A stretch of DNA of 41,312 nt from an uncultured Chloroflexota bacterium. GTDB taxonomy: Bacteria; Chloroflexota; Dehalococcoidia; GIF9; AB-539-J10. Location: contig CAISEW010000003.1 of the NCBI GenBank assembly GCA_903884455.1, forward strand, positions 1 through 41,312, in the 5' to 3' direction. The notes below the pieces were generated by a model, which had not been told where the DNA came from, made no database searches, and was given only the letters and a program-made list of their open reading frames with translations. The translations under genes and the position numbers were made by a program. This document shows, in pieces, positions 8,452 to 16,079 of the stretch. Numbering within the stretch: the first letter of the stretch is position 1; the number at the start of each line of letters is the position of its first letter.

Positions 8452-8720
8452 CTAGCTGTATTTATCCCTCCTGATGGATAGTAATGCATCTTTAGCTAAC
8501 CAGAACTCCCTGACTACCCTTCTACCGTATTTCTCGTTCACTTCCTGAGTTACCAGATAGACGACCTTGCTGCAATCTGTGAATTGAAGCTAGGTCACCA
8601 ACATAACCCCGCGCATCATATAGATAATATCCCATTAATTCACCTTGGCGGCCGATGTCGCTAATTGTGTTAATTCTACCTTAATATGCTGGATTTGCTG
8701 ACAGAAGGCAAGTACCGATT
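8452..8720 (-). pseudogene. Remnant of a decayed gene, frame-shifted
   Basis: Read on the minus strand, three overlapping frames each give protein-like text. From about 8717 it reads QQIQHIKVELTQLATSAAK, from about 8680 ISDIGRQGELMGYYLYDARG, and from 8589 to a TAG at 8452-8454 a 45-residue stretch including VVYLVTQEVNEKYGRRVVRE. The pieces are joined only by changes of frame and stops interrupt each, as expected of a gene broken by small indels. The family is not recognised, and the charged, helical end could fit many proteins. This is a reading by eye and could be accidental. Confidence 0.3.
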
Positions 8721-8797
8721 ATTAACGGAAGTATTGGCTAATGCCAGGTTTTGCCGTCCAACCTGGGCAATATGCTATCCGATGCCATGTAACATTT

Positions 8798-8870
8798 TAG
8801 CGATTTGTTAAATCCTCCGATACAGCCTCAAGCTATCCTCGAACTTCACCGAAAACTGTTCTCATTGTTG
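8798..8870 (+). repeat. Degenerate relative of the dispersed repeat
   Basis: The start, TAACATTTTAGCGATTTGTT (8790-8809), resembles the left end of copy A (TAACATTCTAGCGGTTTGTA), and a later AGCTATCCT is shared with the stretch at 13242. Beyond that the match fades. Membership of the repeat family is tentative. Confidence 0.3.
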
Positions 8871-8942
8871 TTCCGTTAGTTTCAGGCTATACCGGACAAA
8901 TTGGTTTTTTGCCTTCAACGTATTGTGGACATATAATGAATC

Positions 8943-9473
8943 ATGTTTTGCCCCAATGATAGGACTGAAATGCACGAGGTCAAAATAGTATCGCATTATG
9001 GTCAGCCAATCATTGTTGACCAGTGTGAGAAGTGTGGAGGTATCTGGTTCGACGAGTCGGAGCTATTTCGGGCAAAACAAGGTGAGGCAGAGAAAATCGA
9101 GGTACTGAATACCGAAATTCTACGGACTCCCTCCACGATTGAGAATTCCAGCTTAATTTGCCCCAGAGACCAAACAACAATGCACCGATTTACTGACAAG
9201 TATTTCCCTCAGGATATTGTCTTAGTGCGTTGCCTATCGTGTCATGGAATCTGGATCAATAGAGGCACGTTCACGAAGTATCAGCAATTCCGCCAAAAAT
9301 TAATGCCGAAGAAGAAAAGCTCTCAAGATGAGAGACTGGAAAAAAGCATTGCTCCGTTGATAGTATCATACAAATACGAGTGCGAACGCTCAAATGAAGC
9401 ACAGAGAAGAGATGTCGATATTGCTCTTAATATCCTGAAAACAATCCTAAGGTTGTTCATTTTCAAGTCCTGA
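8943..9473 (+). CDS. Two-ribbon zinc-finger protein (zf-TFIIB type)
   Basis: The 176-residue protein has two related zinc-ribbon units. The first spans residues 1-40 with Cys3 in CPND, then C28 and C31 in CEKCGGIWFDESEL. The second spans about 71-110 with Cys73 in CPRD, then C97 and C100 in CLSCHGIWINRGTF. The CxxCxGIWxD pattern is the mark of the zf-TFIIB family of bacterial proteins, whose function is mostly unknown. In both units the second Cys of the first knuckle is replaced by Asp, so metal binding may be altered. The C-terminal 70 residues are Lys/Glu-rich and end in a hydrophobic stretch. The gene stands alone; the ATG was chosen because it directly precedes the first ribbon. Confidence 0.75.
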   Translation: MFCPNDRTEMHEVKIVSHYGQPIIVDQCEKCGGIWFDESELFRAKQGEAEKIEVLNTEILRTPSTIENSSLICPRDQTTMHRFTDKYFPQDIVLVRCLSCHGIWINRGTFTKYQQFRQKLMPKKKSSQDERLEKSIAPLIVSYKYECERSNEAQRRDVDIALNILKTILRLFIFKS

Positions 9474-9567
9474 TACATCAACAAGAGTAGAAGATAACGA
9501 TAGAATATTGAGTGACACATTTGCTTGTCTTGTTACCTCTGACGTAACAATAAGCCATTTTGTGATT

Positions 9568-9596
9568 TTGCCGAAATCAGTAAGGTTCGATACAAT
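9568..9596 (+). promoter_or_regulatory. Predicted promoter for the SpoIIM-like gene
   Basis: TTGCCG (9568-9573) and TACAAT (9591-9596) are 17 bases apart. Transcription would start near 9603, about 18 bases before the ATG at 9621. Confidence 0.5.
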
Positions 9597-9620
9597 GACT
9601 GCTTAGCTTTAGAGTGAATC

Positions 9621-10208
9621 ATGCAGGTAACTCAGATAATAAGACAAAAGGTGTTGATTCGGAATCTTATATTGGCGACCAGCACATTTTTTGTTAGTCT
9701 TGTATTAGGTACGCTTATTGGTCAGAATACCGCTGAGGGGCTTATGAGACAGTTCGGCGTTGTACTAGAGCCCTTGGCATAGATGGGTAACCCGTCTATG
9801 CTATTGTTCTTAATAATATTCATCAACAACGCAATCAAGGCTCTCGGGCTAGTTTTTTTAGGTATCTTACTGGGACTACCACCTCTATTTTTCATAGGCC
9901 TAAACGGCTTTATCCTTGGAGGCTTCGGCTCCGCGCTTGAATCAGTCAACGGATGGAGATATGTTATAGCTAACTTTGTACCGCATGGTGTGATCGAGAT
10001 TCCAGTGATCTTGCTAGCCACCGCTTTGGGTCTCACGGTAGGTATGGAATCACTTAAATGGCTAGTACGAAGAGAGAGCCGAGTCAAATTACAGTTGTCA
10101 GATTGCCTTAAAGTTTACTTGAGGTGGATTCTTCCTGGGCTTGCCGTTGCAGCCATCATAGAGGTCTTTGTTACCCCCTTGCTAATCGGGTTGGTTAATG
10201 TTGGTTAG
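9621..10208 (+). pseudogene. SpoIIM/DUF95-like membrane protein split by an in-frame TAG
   Basis: The frame from the ATG at 9621 to the stop at 10206-10208 would give about 194 residues, the usual size of SpoIIM-family (DUF95) membrane proteins. The segments fit: an N-terminal helix (ILATSTFFVSLVLGTLIG), then LLFLIIFINNAIKALG, a GLPPLFFIGLNGFILGG helix pair, PHGVIEIP, and a last hydrophobic helix near the C-terminus. A TAG at 9780-9782 interrupts it after residue 53, and an ATG follows at once, so the downstream 141 residues might be made by restart. The family occurs widely outside spore formers and its role there is unknown. Whether the stop is a real mutation, a sequencing error or recoded cannot be settled here. 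Confidence 0.7.
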
Positions 10209-10358
10209 CTTGGCTTCTGTAAATATCCCCGCAGACAAATGCGAACAGGCTTGAGGACATTTTCCAGTCTGTTGTGGGTTCTCAATGGAGATTCAGGCAC
10301 TCAAAGAATACTGAGATGGCTTCCTTTGATGCTCGAGAAGTTTGGCCGCTGCACGATT

Positions 10359-10489
10359 TAGCGTATTGTGCAATTCCATACTCTGAAAGCCGAAGAAACA
10401 CTTGAAAACCATCCGTGTTTATGCTCACTTAAGAGGCTGCTATACTTAGCAGTGCATGAGCATTGCATTGAGAGAAACGACGTGACTGA
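10359..10489 (+). repeat. Dispersed repeat, copy B, in front of the UbiA-family gene
   Basis: This is the second copy of the element at 758-889, with about 11 differences. It carries the same CTGCTA/TAGCAG hairpin (10437-10452), and its last eight bases, GTGACTGA, contain the start codon of the downstream gene with GAGAG a few bases before it. The element thus doubles as that gene's leader and ribosome site. The reading frame stays open through the repeat, which is probably accidental. Confidence 0.8.
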
Positions 10490-11345
10490 ACGTAAAGCGC
10501 GGTTTTCTAAACCTTTAGCCTTCTTTTGGCTGCTGCGTCTTAATCGCACCGTGATGGTGGCTATGATTACTGGTGCGGCAGCCTTCACTGCCAATGCCGG
10601 AGTGACCAACGCAATATGGATGACCCTGGCAGGTTGGTGTTTGGCTGTGGGTGGCTTCTCTTTGGACTTCTATGCTGATCGTGACTTGGATGCCGAGGGA
10701 CCTCGGGCAGAGATACGCCACAATCCTCTGACGGATGGCTCCCTATTACCATCGATAGGGCTCGCCTTCTCAATGACTTTCATCGCCATTAGCTTCGCTA
10801 TGACACTTCTGGTTGCCCCGTGGGCTCTGCTGCCATGGAGTATCATTCTTGCCATCATCATAGGCTTGGCACTACATCTTTTTGAGCGTCCTCTAACTCG
10901 TGCACTTACTCTTGGCTTGCTGCAAGGCCTCTATGCGCTTATGGGAGGCATGAGCGGCCGCCTGAGCCCAGGATTGTGGCTCTTGGCTGGTATGTTCTTC
11001 TTTGCCATGTTTGGTGGGCGAGGGATGATCGACATCCGCGATTTCCCACAGGATAAAGTTACTCGCGTGCAGACTCTGCCGAAGTGCTATGGAGTAAAGC
11101 GTACTGCACAGTTCACAGCTATCTGCTTACTCATAGCGTATGCCCTGAGCCTGGCTGCATACTTTACAGGTGAATTTAGCCCAATCTATCTATACCTTGA
11201 TTTGGCTTTTATCGCCGTGGGTGTGGTGTGCGCCTGGCTTTTCGCCACTCGCCCTAGCCCCAGGCTGGCCTACATTCTGACTCTTGTGTGCATGATGGGC
11301 ATGGGGTCCCTCATTTGCCTAGCGATGATCCTAGGTAGCATGTAG
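10482..11345 (+). CDS. UbiA-family membrane prenyltransferase
   Basis: From the GTG at 10482 the product has 287 residues with about eight or nine transmembrane helices. The first Asp-rich motif is LDFYADRDLDAEG (about residues 61-73, Asp62, 66 and 70), a slight variant of the usual NDxxDxxxD. The second is GMIDIRDFPQDKVTRVQTLP, followed by a conserved-looking YGVKRT. UbiA enzymes transfer prenyl chains to aromatic or other acceptors in quinone, heme O, chlorophyll or archaeal-type lipid synthesis; which one applies here cannot be said. The start was chosen at GTG because AGAGAAACGAC precedes it and the upstream extension is only repeat sequence. It has no biosynthetic partner nearby. Confidence 0.82.
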   Translation: MTERKARFSKPLAFFWLLRLNRTVMVAMITGAAAFTANAGVTNAIWMTLAGWCLAVGGFSLDFYADRDLDAEGPRAEIRHNPLTDGSLLPSIGLAFSMTFIAISFAMTLLVAPWALLPWSIILAIIIGLALHLFERPLTRALTLGLLQGLYALMGGMSGRLSPGLWLLAGMFFFAMFGGRGMIDIRDFPQDKVTRVQTLPKCYGVKRTAQFTAICLLIAYALSLAAYFTGEFSPIYLYLDLAFIAVGVVCAWLFATRPSPRLAYILTLVCMMGMGSLICLAMILGSM

Positions 11346-11393
11346 CGGTTAATATACCTGGTTTTTCTGGGCAGTAAGAGTTCGTATGAAAAA

Positions 11394-11410
11394 CAGGCTT
11401 TTACAGCCTG
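11394..11410 (+). terminator. Weak terminator-like hairpin
   Basis: CAGGCT, a five-base loop and AGCCTG form a perfect six-base-pair stem 48 bases after the UbiA-family stop codon. There is no T-tract, so this is a candidate only. Confidence 0.3.
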
Positions 11411-11691
11411 AATCTAGTGAACACAGCATCTGTCGGGCTCAGCCACTGGTTCTAGTATTTAGTGTAAGCACTCACCAAAAGTCCCTAATGTGCAGCTCGG
11501 GTAACAATTGCTTGAAGTGTTTCAAATGTCCCACACAGCGGTGACCCAAACCTTGCTTCTGTTAAACTTTCAAAGTATGAGCTGGTATTAATTGTCTTTA
11601 TGATGTTTTTGCGGTACATTTAAATAAGCACCGTCAGTTGATAATGTTTAGGGAAATGCCTGTTGGTATTTACTATTGAAATTATTGATGA
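11411..11691. other. Intergenic region before the acyl-CoA synthetase
   Basis: Apart from the promoter candidate at 11592-11620 nothing is recognised here. Confidence 0.35.
11592..11620 (+). promoter_or_regulatory. Predicted promoter for the acyl-CoA synthetase
   Basis: TTGTCT (11592-11597) and TACATT (11615-11620) are 17 bases apart. The leader to the ATG at 11722 would be about 95 bases. Confidence 0.45.
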
Positions 11692-11721
11692 TTGGATTTC
11701 GCCTTGGAATGTGAGCCGCCT

Positions 11722-13185
11722 ATGACTGGGGAAAAATTCCACGCGCTGTTTAATGCACGTTCCATAGCTTTTCTGGGCGCTTCCAAAGACCCCAGAAAGT
11801 GGGGGTTCACCATGCTAAATAACGTGATAAATGGTGGATTTAAGGGGAGGATCTATCCGGTAAACCCTAATGAAGACGAGATACTGGGACTTAAGGTATA
11901 CAAAAGCATTGCCGATATTCCGGAAATACCTGATCTGGCGGTCATTGCAGTGCCGCCTATGAACGTGCTTCAGGTAGTTAAAGAATGTGTCAAAAGAGGG
12001 GTAAGGGCGGGAATAGTCATAACTGCTGGATTTGCCGAGCTTGGGGAGAGTGGAGCACGGCTTGAACAGGAGCTGATCGAGGTAGCCCGTACTGGTGAAA
12101 TGGTCTTGGTGGGGCCAAACTGCAATGGAATAATGAACCCTTGGGAGAAGCTCTATATTCAATTCCCACCTTTCTTCGTTCCACCTGGCCCCATAGCCGT
12201 TATCGCCCAAAGCGGTAATGTGGTTGATTCCTTAGCACGTCAAATCATGTTGCGGGGCTTCGGCTGCAGCATATGTATAAGCAGCGGTAATGAGGCCGAC
12301 CTACACAGCGAAGACTATCTGGAGTACCTGGCGGAAGATCCCCACACTAAAGTCATTTTGAGCTACATCGAAGGTTTTAAGGACGGCAAACGATTTTTCC
12401 GGGTAGCCAGGGAGGTTAGCCAAAAGAAGCCCATTGTCATGGTCAAGGCAGGAAGAACGTCAGCCGGGGCCAAGGCTGCCCTATCACACACCGCGTCTAT
12501 CGCTGGGGCGGATGCCGTCTTCGAAGCTGTATGCAAACAATCTGGGATGGTAAGGGCAAAGAGTTTGGATGATTTGTTGAACGTTGGCATAGCCTTTCTT
12601 CGGCAACCTCTACCCAAGGGCATGAGAGTAGGCATAGTGACCGCTGGTGGAGGCGCAGGGGTCCTCGCCGCCGATGCATGCGCCGAACTGGGCCTTGAGG
12701 TGGTCTCCTTACCTAAGGTGACCATTAAGGAGCTGGATAGTTTCATGCCTGCGTGGTGGAATCGAAATAATCCGGTTGACTTGGTGGCTGGCGGTTCGAC
12801 AGATACAAGTTTTAAAGCCGTTGAAACGGTGTTGCGCTGTCCATCAGTGGATGGGGTTATTATGATGAGTATAATGCCTGCTTTGCGTTTGGAAAGGCTC
12901 TCTGCATCCGCTGATGAAGCTGATAGACAGCGTTGGGCAAATAACTTGGTCCGAGCGGTAGTCAGTGTCATAGAAAGATTCACTAATCTGGCCGATAGAT
13001 ATCAAAAGCCTGTTATTGTTGCATCTGAGCAAATGTTTGCTGACGCCATCCAGGAGACCAAGATCATCTATGCTCTGGGACGGCAAAACCTTATGTGCTA
13101 TCACATGCCCCACCAAGCAGCTGTGGTGCTCTCTGGCTTAGCTAGTTATAGAGAGTATCTGGAGCGTTATGGAAAGCATGAATAA
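11722..13185 (+). CDS. NDP-forming acyl-CoA synthetase, alpha-subunit type
   Basis: The 487-residue protein has the layout of the alpha part of ADP-forming acetyl/acyl-CoA synthetases: an N-terminal CoA-binding Rossmann domain (NARSIAFLGASKDPRKWG), a succinyl-CoA synthetase-like ligase domain with GPNCNG at 131-136 and IAQSGN, and His256 in LSHTASIAG as the likely phosphohistidine. A third domain follows, with TAGGGAGVLAAD. The ATP-grasp beta part is absent and no separate beta gene is nearby, so the protein would need a partner from elsewhere. Known enzymes make acyl-CoA from acid, CoA and ATP, or run in reverse. The ATG at 11722 matches the usual beginning; a TTG at 11692 is a less likely alternative. 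It could activate the acid made by the fusion dehydrogenase (inference). Confidence 0.85.
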   Translation: MTGEKFHALFNARSIAFLGASKDPRKWGFTMLNNVINGGFKGRIYPVNPNEDEILGLKVYKSIADIPEIPDLAVIAVPPMNVLQVVKECVKRGVRAGIVITAGFAELGESGARLEQELIEVARTGEMVLVGPNCNGIMNPWEKLYIQFPPFFVPPGPIAVIAQSGNVVDSLARQIMLRGFGCSICISSGNEADLHSEDYLEYLAEDPHTKVILSYIEGFKDGKRFFRVAREVSQKKPIVMVKAGRTSAGAKAALSHTASIAGADAVFEAVCKQSGMVRAKSLDDLLNVGIAFLRQPLPKGMRVGIVTAGGGAGVLAADACAELGLEVVSLPKVTIKELDSFMPAWWNRNNPVDLVAGGSTDTSFKAVETVLRCPSVDGVIMMSIMPALRLERLSASADEADRQRWANNLVRAVVSVIERFTNLADRYQKPVIVASEQMFADAIQETKIIYALGRQNLMCYHMPHQAAVVLSGLASYREYLERYGKHE

Positions 13186-13241
13186 CCCTTAATCAGGTAT
13201 TATGCTCTCGGAATACCACTTCATTTTACTGTTGCACAAAG

Positions 13242-13353
13242 TAGCGTTTGGTATAATTTCAACCGTCCGCACAAATCCCTGAGCTATCCTGTCCCCGTAG
13301 AGTATATTGGAGGGGAGCTTGCTGAACTATACTGCCCAGTGCAGCCTGTGTGG
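13242..13353 (+). repeat. Possible degenerate relative of the dispersed repeat
   Basis: TAGCGTTTGGTATAATTTC (13242-13260) aligns with the left end of copies A and B (TAGCGGTTTGTACAATTTC in copy A). Further on, GAGCTTGCTGAACTATACTGCC resembles the GAGGCTGCTATACTTAGC hairpin part. The similarity is patchy. A TATAAT at 13252-13257 lies in it. Confidence 0.3.
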
Positions 13354-13370
13354 TCAGCCAGGACACGTTG

Positions 13371-13399
13371 TTGACGAAAACTCTCCCTGATGATATAGT
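13371..13399 (+). promoter_or_regulatory. Predicted promoter of the TetR-thiolase operon
   Basis: TTGACG (13371-13376) and TATAGT (13394-13399) are 17 bases apart, close to the sigma70 consensus. Transcription would start near 13406, just upstream of the palindrome at 13415, so a repressor bound there would block initiation or early elongation. Confidence 0.65.
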
Positions 13400-13414
13400 G
13401 GAGCCATATTTGTA

Positions 13415-13434
13415 GATTGAATGTTCGTTCAATC
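13415..13434 (+). promoter_or_regulatory. Palindromic operator, likely bound by the TetR regulator
   Basis: GATTGAATGTTCGTTCAATC is an inverted repeat with perfect seven-base arms (GATTGAA/TTCAATC) around a six-base centre. Size, symmetry and place, between the predicted promoter and the TetR start codon, fit the autoregulatory operators of the TetR family. The assignment to this regulator is inferred. Confidence 0.6.
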
Positions 13435-13447
13435 AGCCGGGTGAGAA

Positions 13448-14119
13448 TTGTCTGAAGAGTTCACAATACGCACCTTTAGTAGTGACGAGGCTTTAGTCAA
13501 AGAGCGCAGAAATCATATAGTTCGCTGCTCTACAAAAGTATTTACTAAGAAAGGATATGACCGAACCAATATGCGTGAGTTGGCTAAAGCTTGCGAGATG
13601 AGTGCCGGCGCGCTGTATCACTATTTTGGTTCTAAAGAAGAGATGCTCTATTCGATTATCAATAGTGCTACGTCACAACAGGCGGGTTCCATGGAAGATT
13701 ATGCCAATGAGTTGGCAACAGCGAGCCCAACACTAGCTCTTGTAGGGCTTATGAGAAAATTTTATGAATGGCATGACGACAATCAAGATATTACTCTATT
13801 TGCATATCAGGAAACGAAAAACCTGCCAGGCAATGCCCAAGAAAGTATTTTCGACTCCGAAGCGCGTATATTAACTGTATTTGAGAAGTTGCTGATAAAA
13901 GGTATGGAAGAGGGTGAGTTTAATATTGATGATCCCAGGTTGATTGCTCATGATATAGTCGTTCTTGGGCATGCCTGGGCCCTCAGGCGTTGGCATCTGA
14001 GAAAACACTGGACTTTCAAAACATATGTAAAGAAACAGACCGATGCTATGTTAAGGGCGATTACGATAGATAATAACACTGATGTTGCCAATAAACAGAG
14101 AAAGGAGTCGTCCAAGTGA
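13448..14119 (+). CDS. TetR/AcrR family transcriptional regulator
   Basis: The 223-residue protein has a TetR-type helix-turn-helix at about residues 20-70. It reads RRNHIVRCSTKVFTKKGYD, then TNMRELAKACEMSAGALYHY followed by FGSKEEML. The ligand-binding C-terminal domain is helical; in this subfamily it often senses acyl-CoA or related compounds, which would suit its neighbours (inference). TTG at 13448 is the only suitable start, with GGGTGAG just before it. The last codons overlap the start of the thiolase-like gene (GTGA), so the regulator is made in step with the enzymes it probably controls. A strong promoter and a palindromic operator precede it, which suggests autorepression of the whole operon. 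Confidence 0.85.
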   Translation: MSEEFTIRTFSSDEALVKERRNHIVRCSTKVFTKKGYDRTNMRELAKACEMSAGALYHYFGSKEEMLYSIINSATSQQAGSMEDYANELATASPTLALVGLMRKFYEWHDDNQDITLFAYQETKNLPGNAQESIFDSEARILTVFEKLLIKGMEEGEFNIDDPRLIAHDIVVLGHAWALRRWHLRKHWTFKTYVKKQTDAMLRAITIDNNTDVANKQRKESSK

Positions 14120-15486
14120 TTATTTTGAAGAAAGGAAATTTGCGCATTCCCAAATGGAACAGAAAGGTATTTGCAGTTGCTGGGGGTCTGACAAATTATA
14201 AAAAGTTTTGCCCGGAAATGAAGCTTGAAGAGCAAGTGATGGTGGCATTCCGGCAGATGTTGGAGAATAATGATTTAAAGATCTCTCCGGCAGAAATCAA
14301 GGGATTAGTCAACTTTCTGGCCTGCGGTAATTTTTCCGACCACTTTCAAGACCAGCTCCTGTGCGAAGCCAAGGTCACTGACTACCTCGGCCTTGATCCC
14401 ATGTACGATATAGGTATCAAGACGGGCGGGGCTACCGGTGGCTCCACAGTGCTAACAGCCGCTATGGCGATAGCCAGTGGATATGCTGATGTGGCGTTAG
14501 CAGTAGGCTGGGAGCGCATGTCTGAAGTGGATACGCGAACAGGTAACTACTACATTGCTAACGCAGCCTGTAAAGACTTTGAGACCAGGCTTTCCCGCAT
14601 TTATGCTGCCTACTATGCTCCTATGGCCGTCCGTTTCGCCTGGGCCTACAACCTCTCTGAGGAGACTAGAGCCAAGGTGGCAGTCAAGAATCATCTCTAC
14701 GCCTATTACTCGCCATATTCCCAGCAGCCAGGCAAGTACACAATTCAGGATGTCCTTAACAGCCCAATGTCAACCTACCCGTTACGTTTCTTGGAATGTT
14801 GTGCCATGACAGATGGTGCTGCCTGCATGCTACTTTGCGATGAAAAAACTGCCTATAAGTTAACCGATAAACCTTGCGAGCTTTTCATAGCCGGCGGGAG
14901 CCATACCTTGAGGGTGGCAGACCGTAGGGACATGGAGATCCCGTTACTGCCACATGAGACTCCTGATATGTATAAGGGCCTGCGCAAAAAAGAGGGGCAG
15001 CGGTGGCCGGGATTTGAAAGCTTTGCTGCGGCACGATTTGCCGCTTATTTTGCTTACCGAATGGCCGGCGTTACTAACCCGCTTGAAGAGCTTGACCTGG
15101 TGGAGTTGCATGATGCATTTACCATAAGTGACATTCAAACTTATGGAGACATTGGACTCCGTCCCTATGGACAGGAACCTGATTACATTGAATCTGGAGA
15201 TGCTTATTTTGGTGGTAAATGTCCATCCAATCTGTCGGGAGGGTTAATAGGCACCATGCATGCCGTAGGAGCAACTGGCATCTTTCAAGGAATCGAGTGC
15301 CTCTGGCAAATACAGGGCAAGTATAATAAGTTTCATGGCGACCCCAAGATTTGGGAGTCTTTTGGCAAGAAAAAGCCCAAAGATTGGAAGAGTCTCCAAG
15401 TACCTAACGCTAAACAGGCAGCCTGGGTATCTCACGCTGGTGTCGGGTCACATGTAACAGTAGGCATTCTCAGGAAGGCTTTCTAA
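14116..15486 (+). CDS. Thiolase-like enzyme lacking the nucleophilic cysteine
   Basis: The 456-residue protein belongs to the SCP2/lipid-transfer branch of the thiolase family. The active-site parts are visible: IKTGGATGG (101-109), LHDAFT with His332, and HAVGATG with His382. Where thiolases of this branch have the nucleophilic Cys (as in EAACASGG), this protein has Gly105. Loss of that Cys is known from Ltp2, a thiolase-fold aldolase that works with a DUF35 partner in steroid side-chain cleavage, so a retro-aldol or other C-C cleavage is as likely as thiolysis. It is followed by a DUF35 gene after 12 bases. The GTG start overlaps the TetR stop and has AAAGGAG eight bases upstream. The substrate is unknown. 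Confidence 0.82.
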   Translation: MIILKKGNLRIPKWNRKVFAVAGGLTNYKKFCPEMKLEEQVMVAFRQMLENNDLKISPAEIKGLVNFLACGNFSDHFQDQLLCEAKVTDYLGLDPMYDIGIKTGGATGGSTVLTAAMAIASGYADVALAVGWERMSEVDTRTGNYYIANAACKDFETRLSRIYAAYYAPMAVRFAWAYNLSEETRAKVAVKNHLYAYYSPYSQQPGKYTIQDVLNSPMSTYPLRFLECCAMTDGAACMLLCDEKTAYKLTDKPCELFIAGGSHTLRVADRRDMEIPLLPHETPDMYKGLRKKEGQRWPGFESFAAARFAAYFAYRMAGVTNPLEELDLVELHDAFTISDIQTYGDIGLRPYGQEPDYIESGDAYFGGKCPSNLSGGLIGTMHAVGATGIFQGIECLWQIQGKYNKFHGDPKIWESFGKKKPKDWKSLQVPNAKQAAWVSHAGVGSHVTVGILRKAF

Positions 15487-15498
15487 AGGAGGGAAACT

Positions 15499-16020
15499 GT
15501 GGCATCAAAAAGCAAGATAACAAAGTATACTGGCAAACCAGCAAAGGTGCTTCAATCCGAACCAGCCATAGTGATAGAGTGGCCGAGGAGTTTGGCCCAC
15601 AGGCATACTTATGGAAAACTTTCCCCGTTCTTCAAAGGTCTGACAGAGGGCAAACTGCTGGCTACGAGATGCATCAATCCTGAATGTGTAGAACACAGGC
15701 TGTGGCTTCCGCCGCGGGCTGACTGCCCCGATTGCAACCAGCCCATGACCTGGGAAGAACTGCCCCAGCCAGTAATTGGCACGGTGCACACCTATGCGCG
15801 TGTGGAGTACGCCGGTGCTGGCATAGAACTCACTACCCCCTATTTCCAGGTTGACGTTGAGTTGCCTGGCGTATGCACTATATTCAAGGGCTATCTGCAA
15901 TACGGAACACCCGAAATAGGCATGAAAGTTAAGGCTTGCTTTCGAACCGAAGACCCTACTAACACAATTCTTGACATGTACTGGATCCCTTTAGCCGATG
16001 ATAAAGCCGCCCGGTTTTGA
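15499..16020 (+). CDS. DUF35 OB-fold protein with rubredoxin-like zinc ribbon
   Basis: The 173-residue protein has an N-terminal helical part, a zinc ribbon with Cys58, Cys63, Cys76 and Cys79, and a C-terminal OB-fold (about residues 90-165: GTVHTYARVEYAG, then VDVELPGVCTIFKGYL). DUF35 proteins form complexes with SCP2-type thiolases or Ltp2-type aldolases and shape CoA-substrate access. The partner here is the gene just upstream. AAAGGAGGG precedes the GTG start. Its presence strengthens the view that the upstream enzyme is a functional two-protein complex and not a decayed thiolase. Confidence 0.85.
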   Translation: MASKSKITKYTGKPAKVLQSEPAIVIEWPRSLAHRHTYGKLSPFFKGLTEGKLLATRCINPECVEHRLWLPPRADCPDCNQPMTWEELPQPVIGTVHTYARVEYAGAGIELTTPYFQVDVELPGVCTIFKGYLQYGTPEIGMKVKACFRTEDPTNTILDMYWIPLADDKAARF

Positions 16021-16079
16021 ACAGGTAATTGGCAGCGAGCTAACTGGCACAAACACTAACAAAACAGGGGAGAGATGGC

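Larger units (their letters stand above)
8217..8942. other. Long gene-poor stretch after the dehydrogenase fusion
   Basis: About 725 bases have no clear gene. They hold a possible 37-codon ORF (8272-8385), remnants of a decayed minus-strand gene (8452-8720) and a stretch that resembles the dispersed repeat (from 8798). No terminator with a T-tract was seen after the fusion gene. Confidence 0.4.

Noticed and set aside
10368-10481. Upstream extension of the UbiA-family gene through the repeat
   Set aside because: The sequence is that of the dispersed repeat, and a ribosome-site-like AGAGAAACGAC stands before the GTG at 10482.
12363-12983. 206-residue minus-strand frame opposite the acyl-CoA synthetase
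   Set aside because: The plus-strand gene has clear domains and motifs; the antisense frame shows none and no ribosome site.
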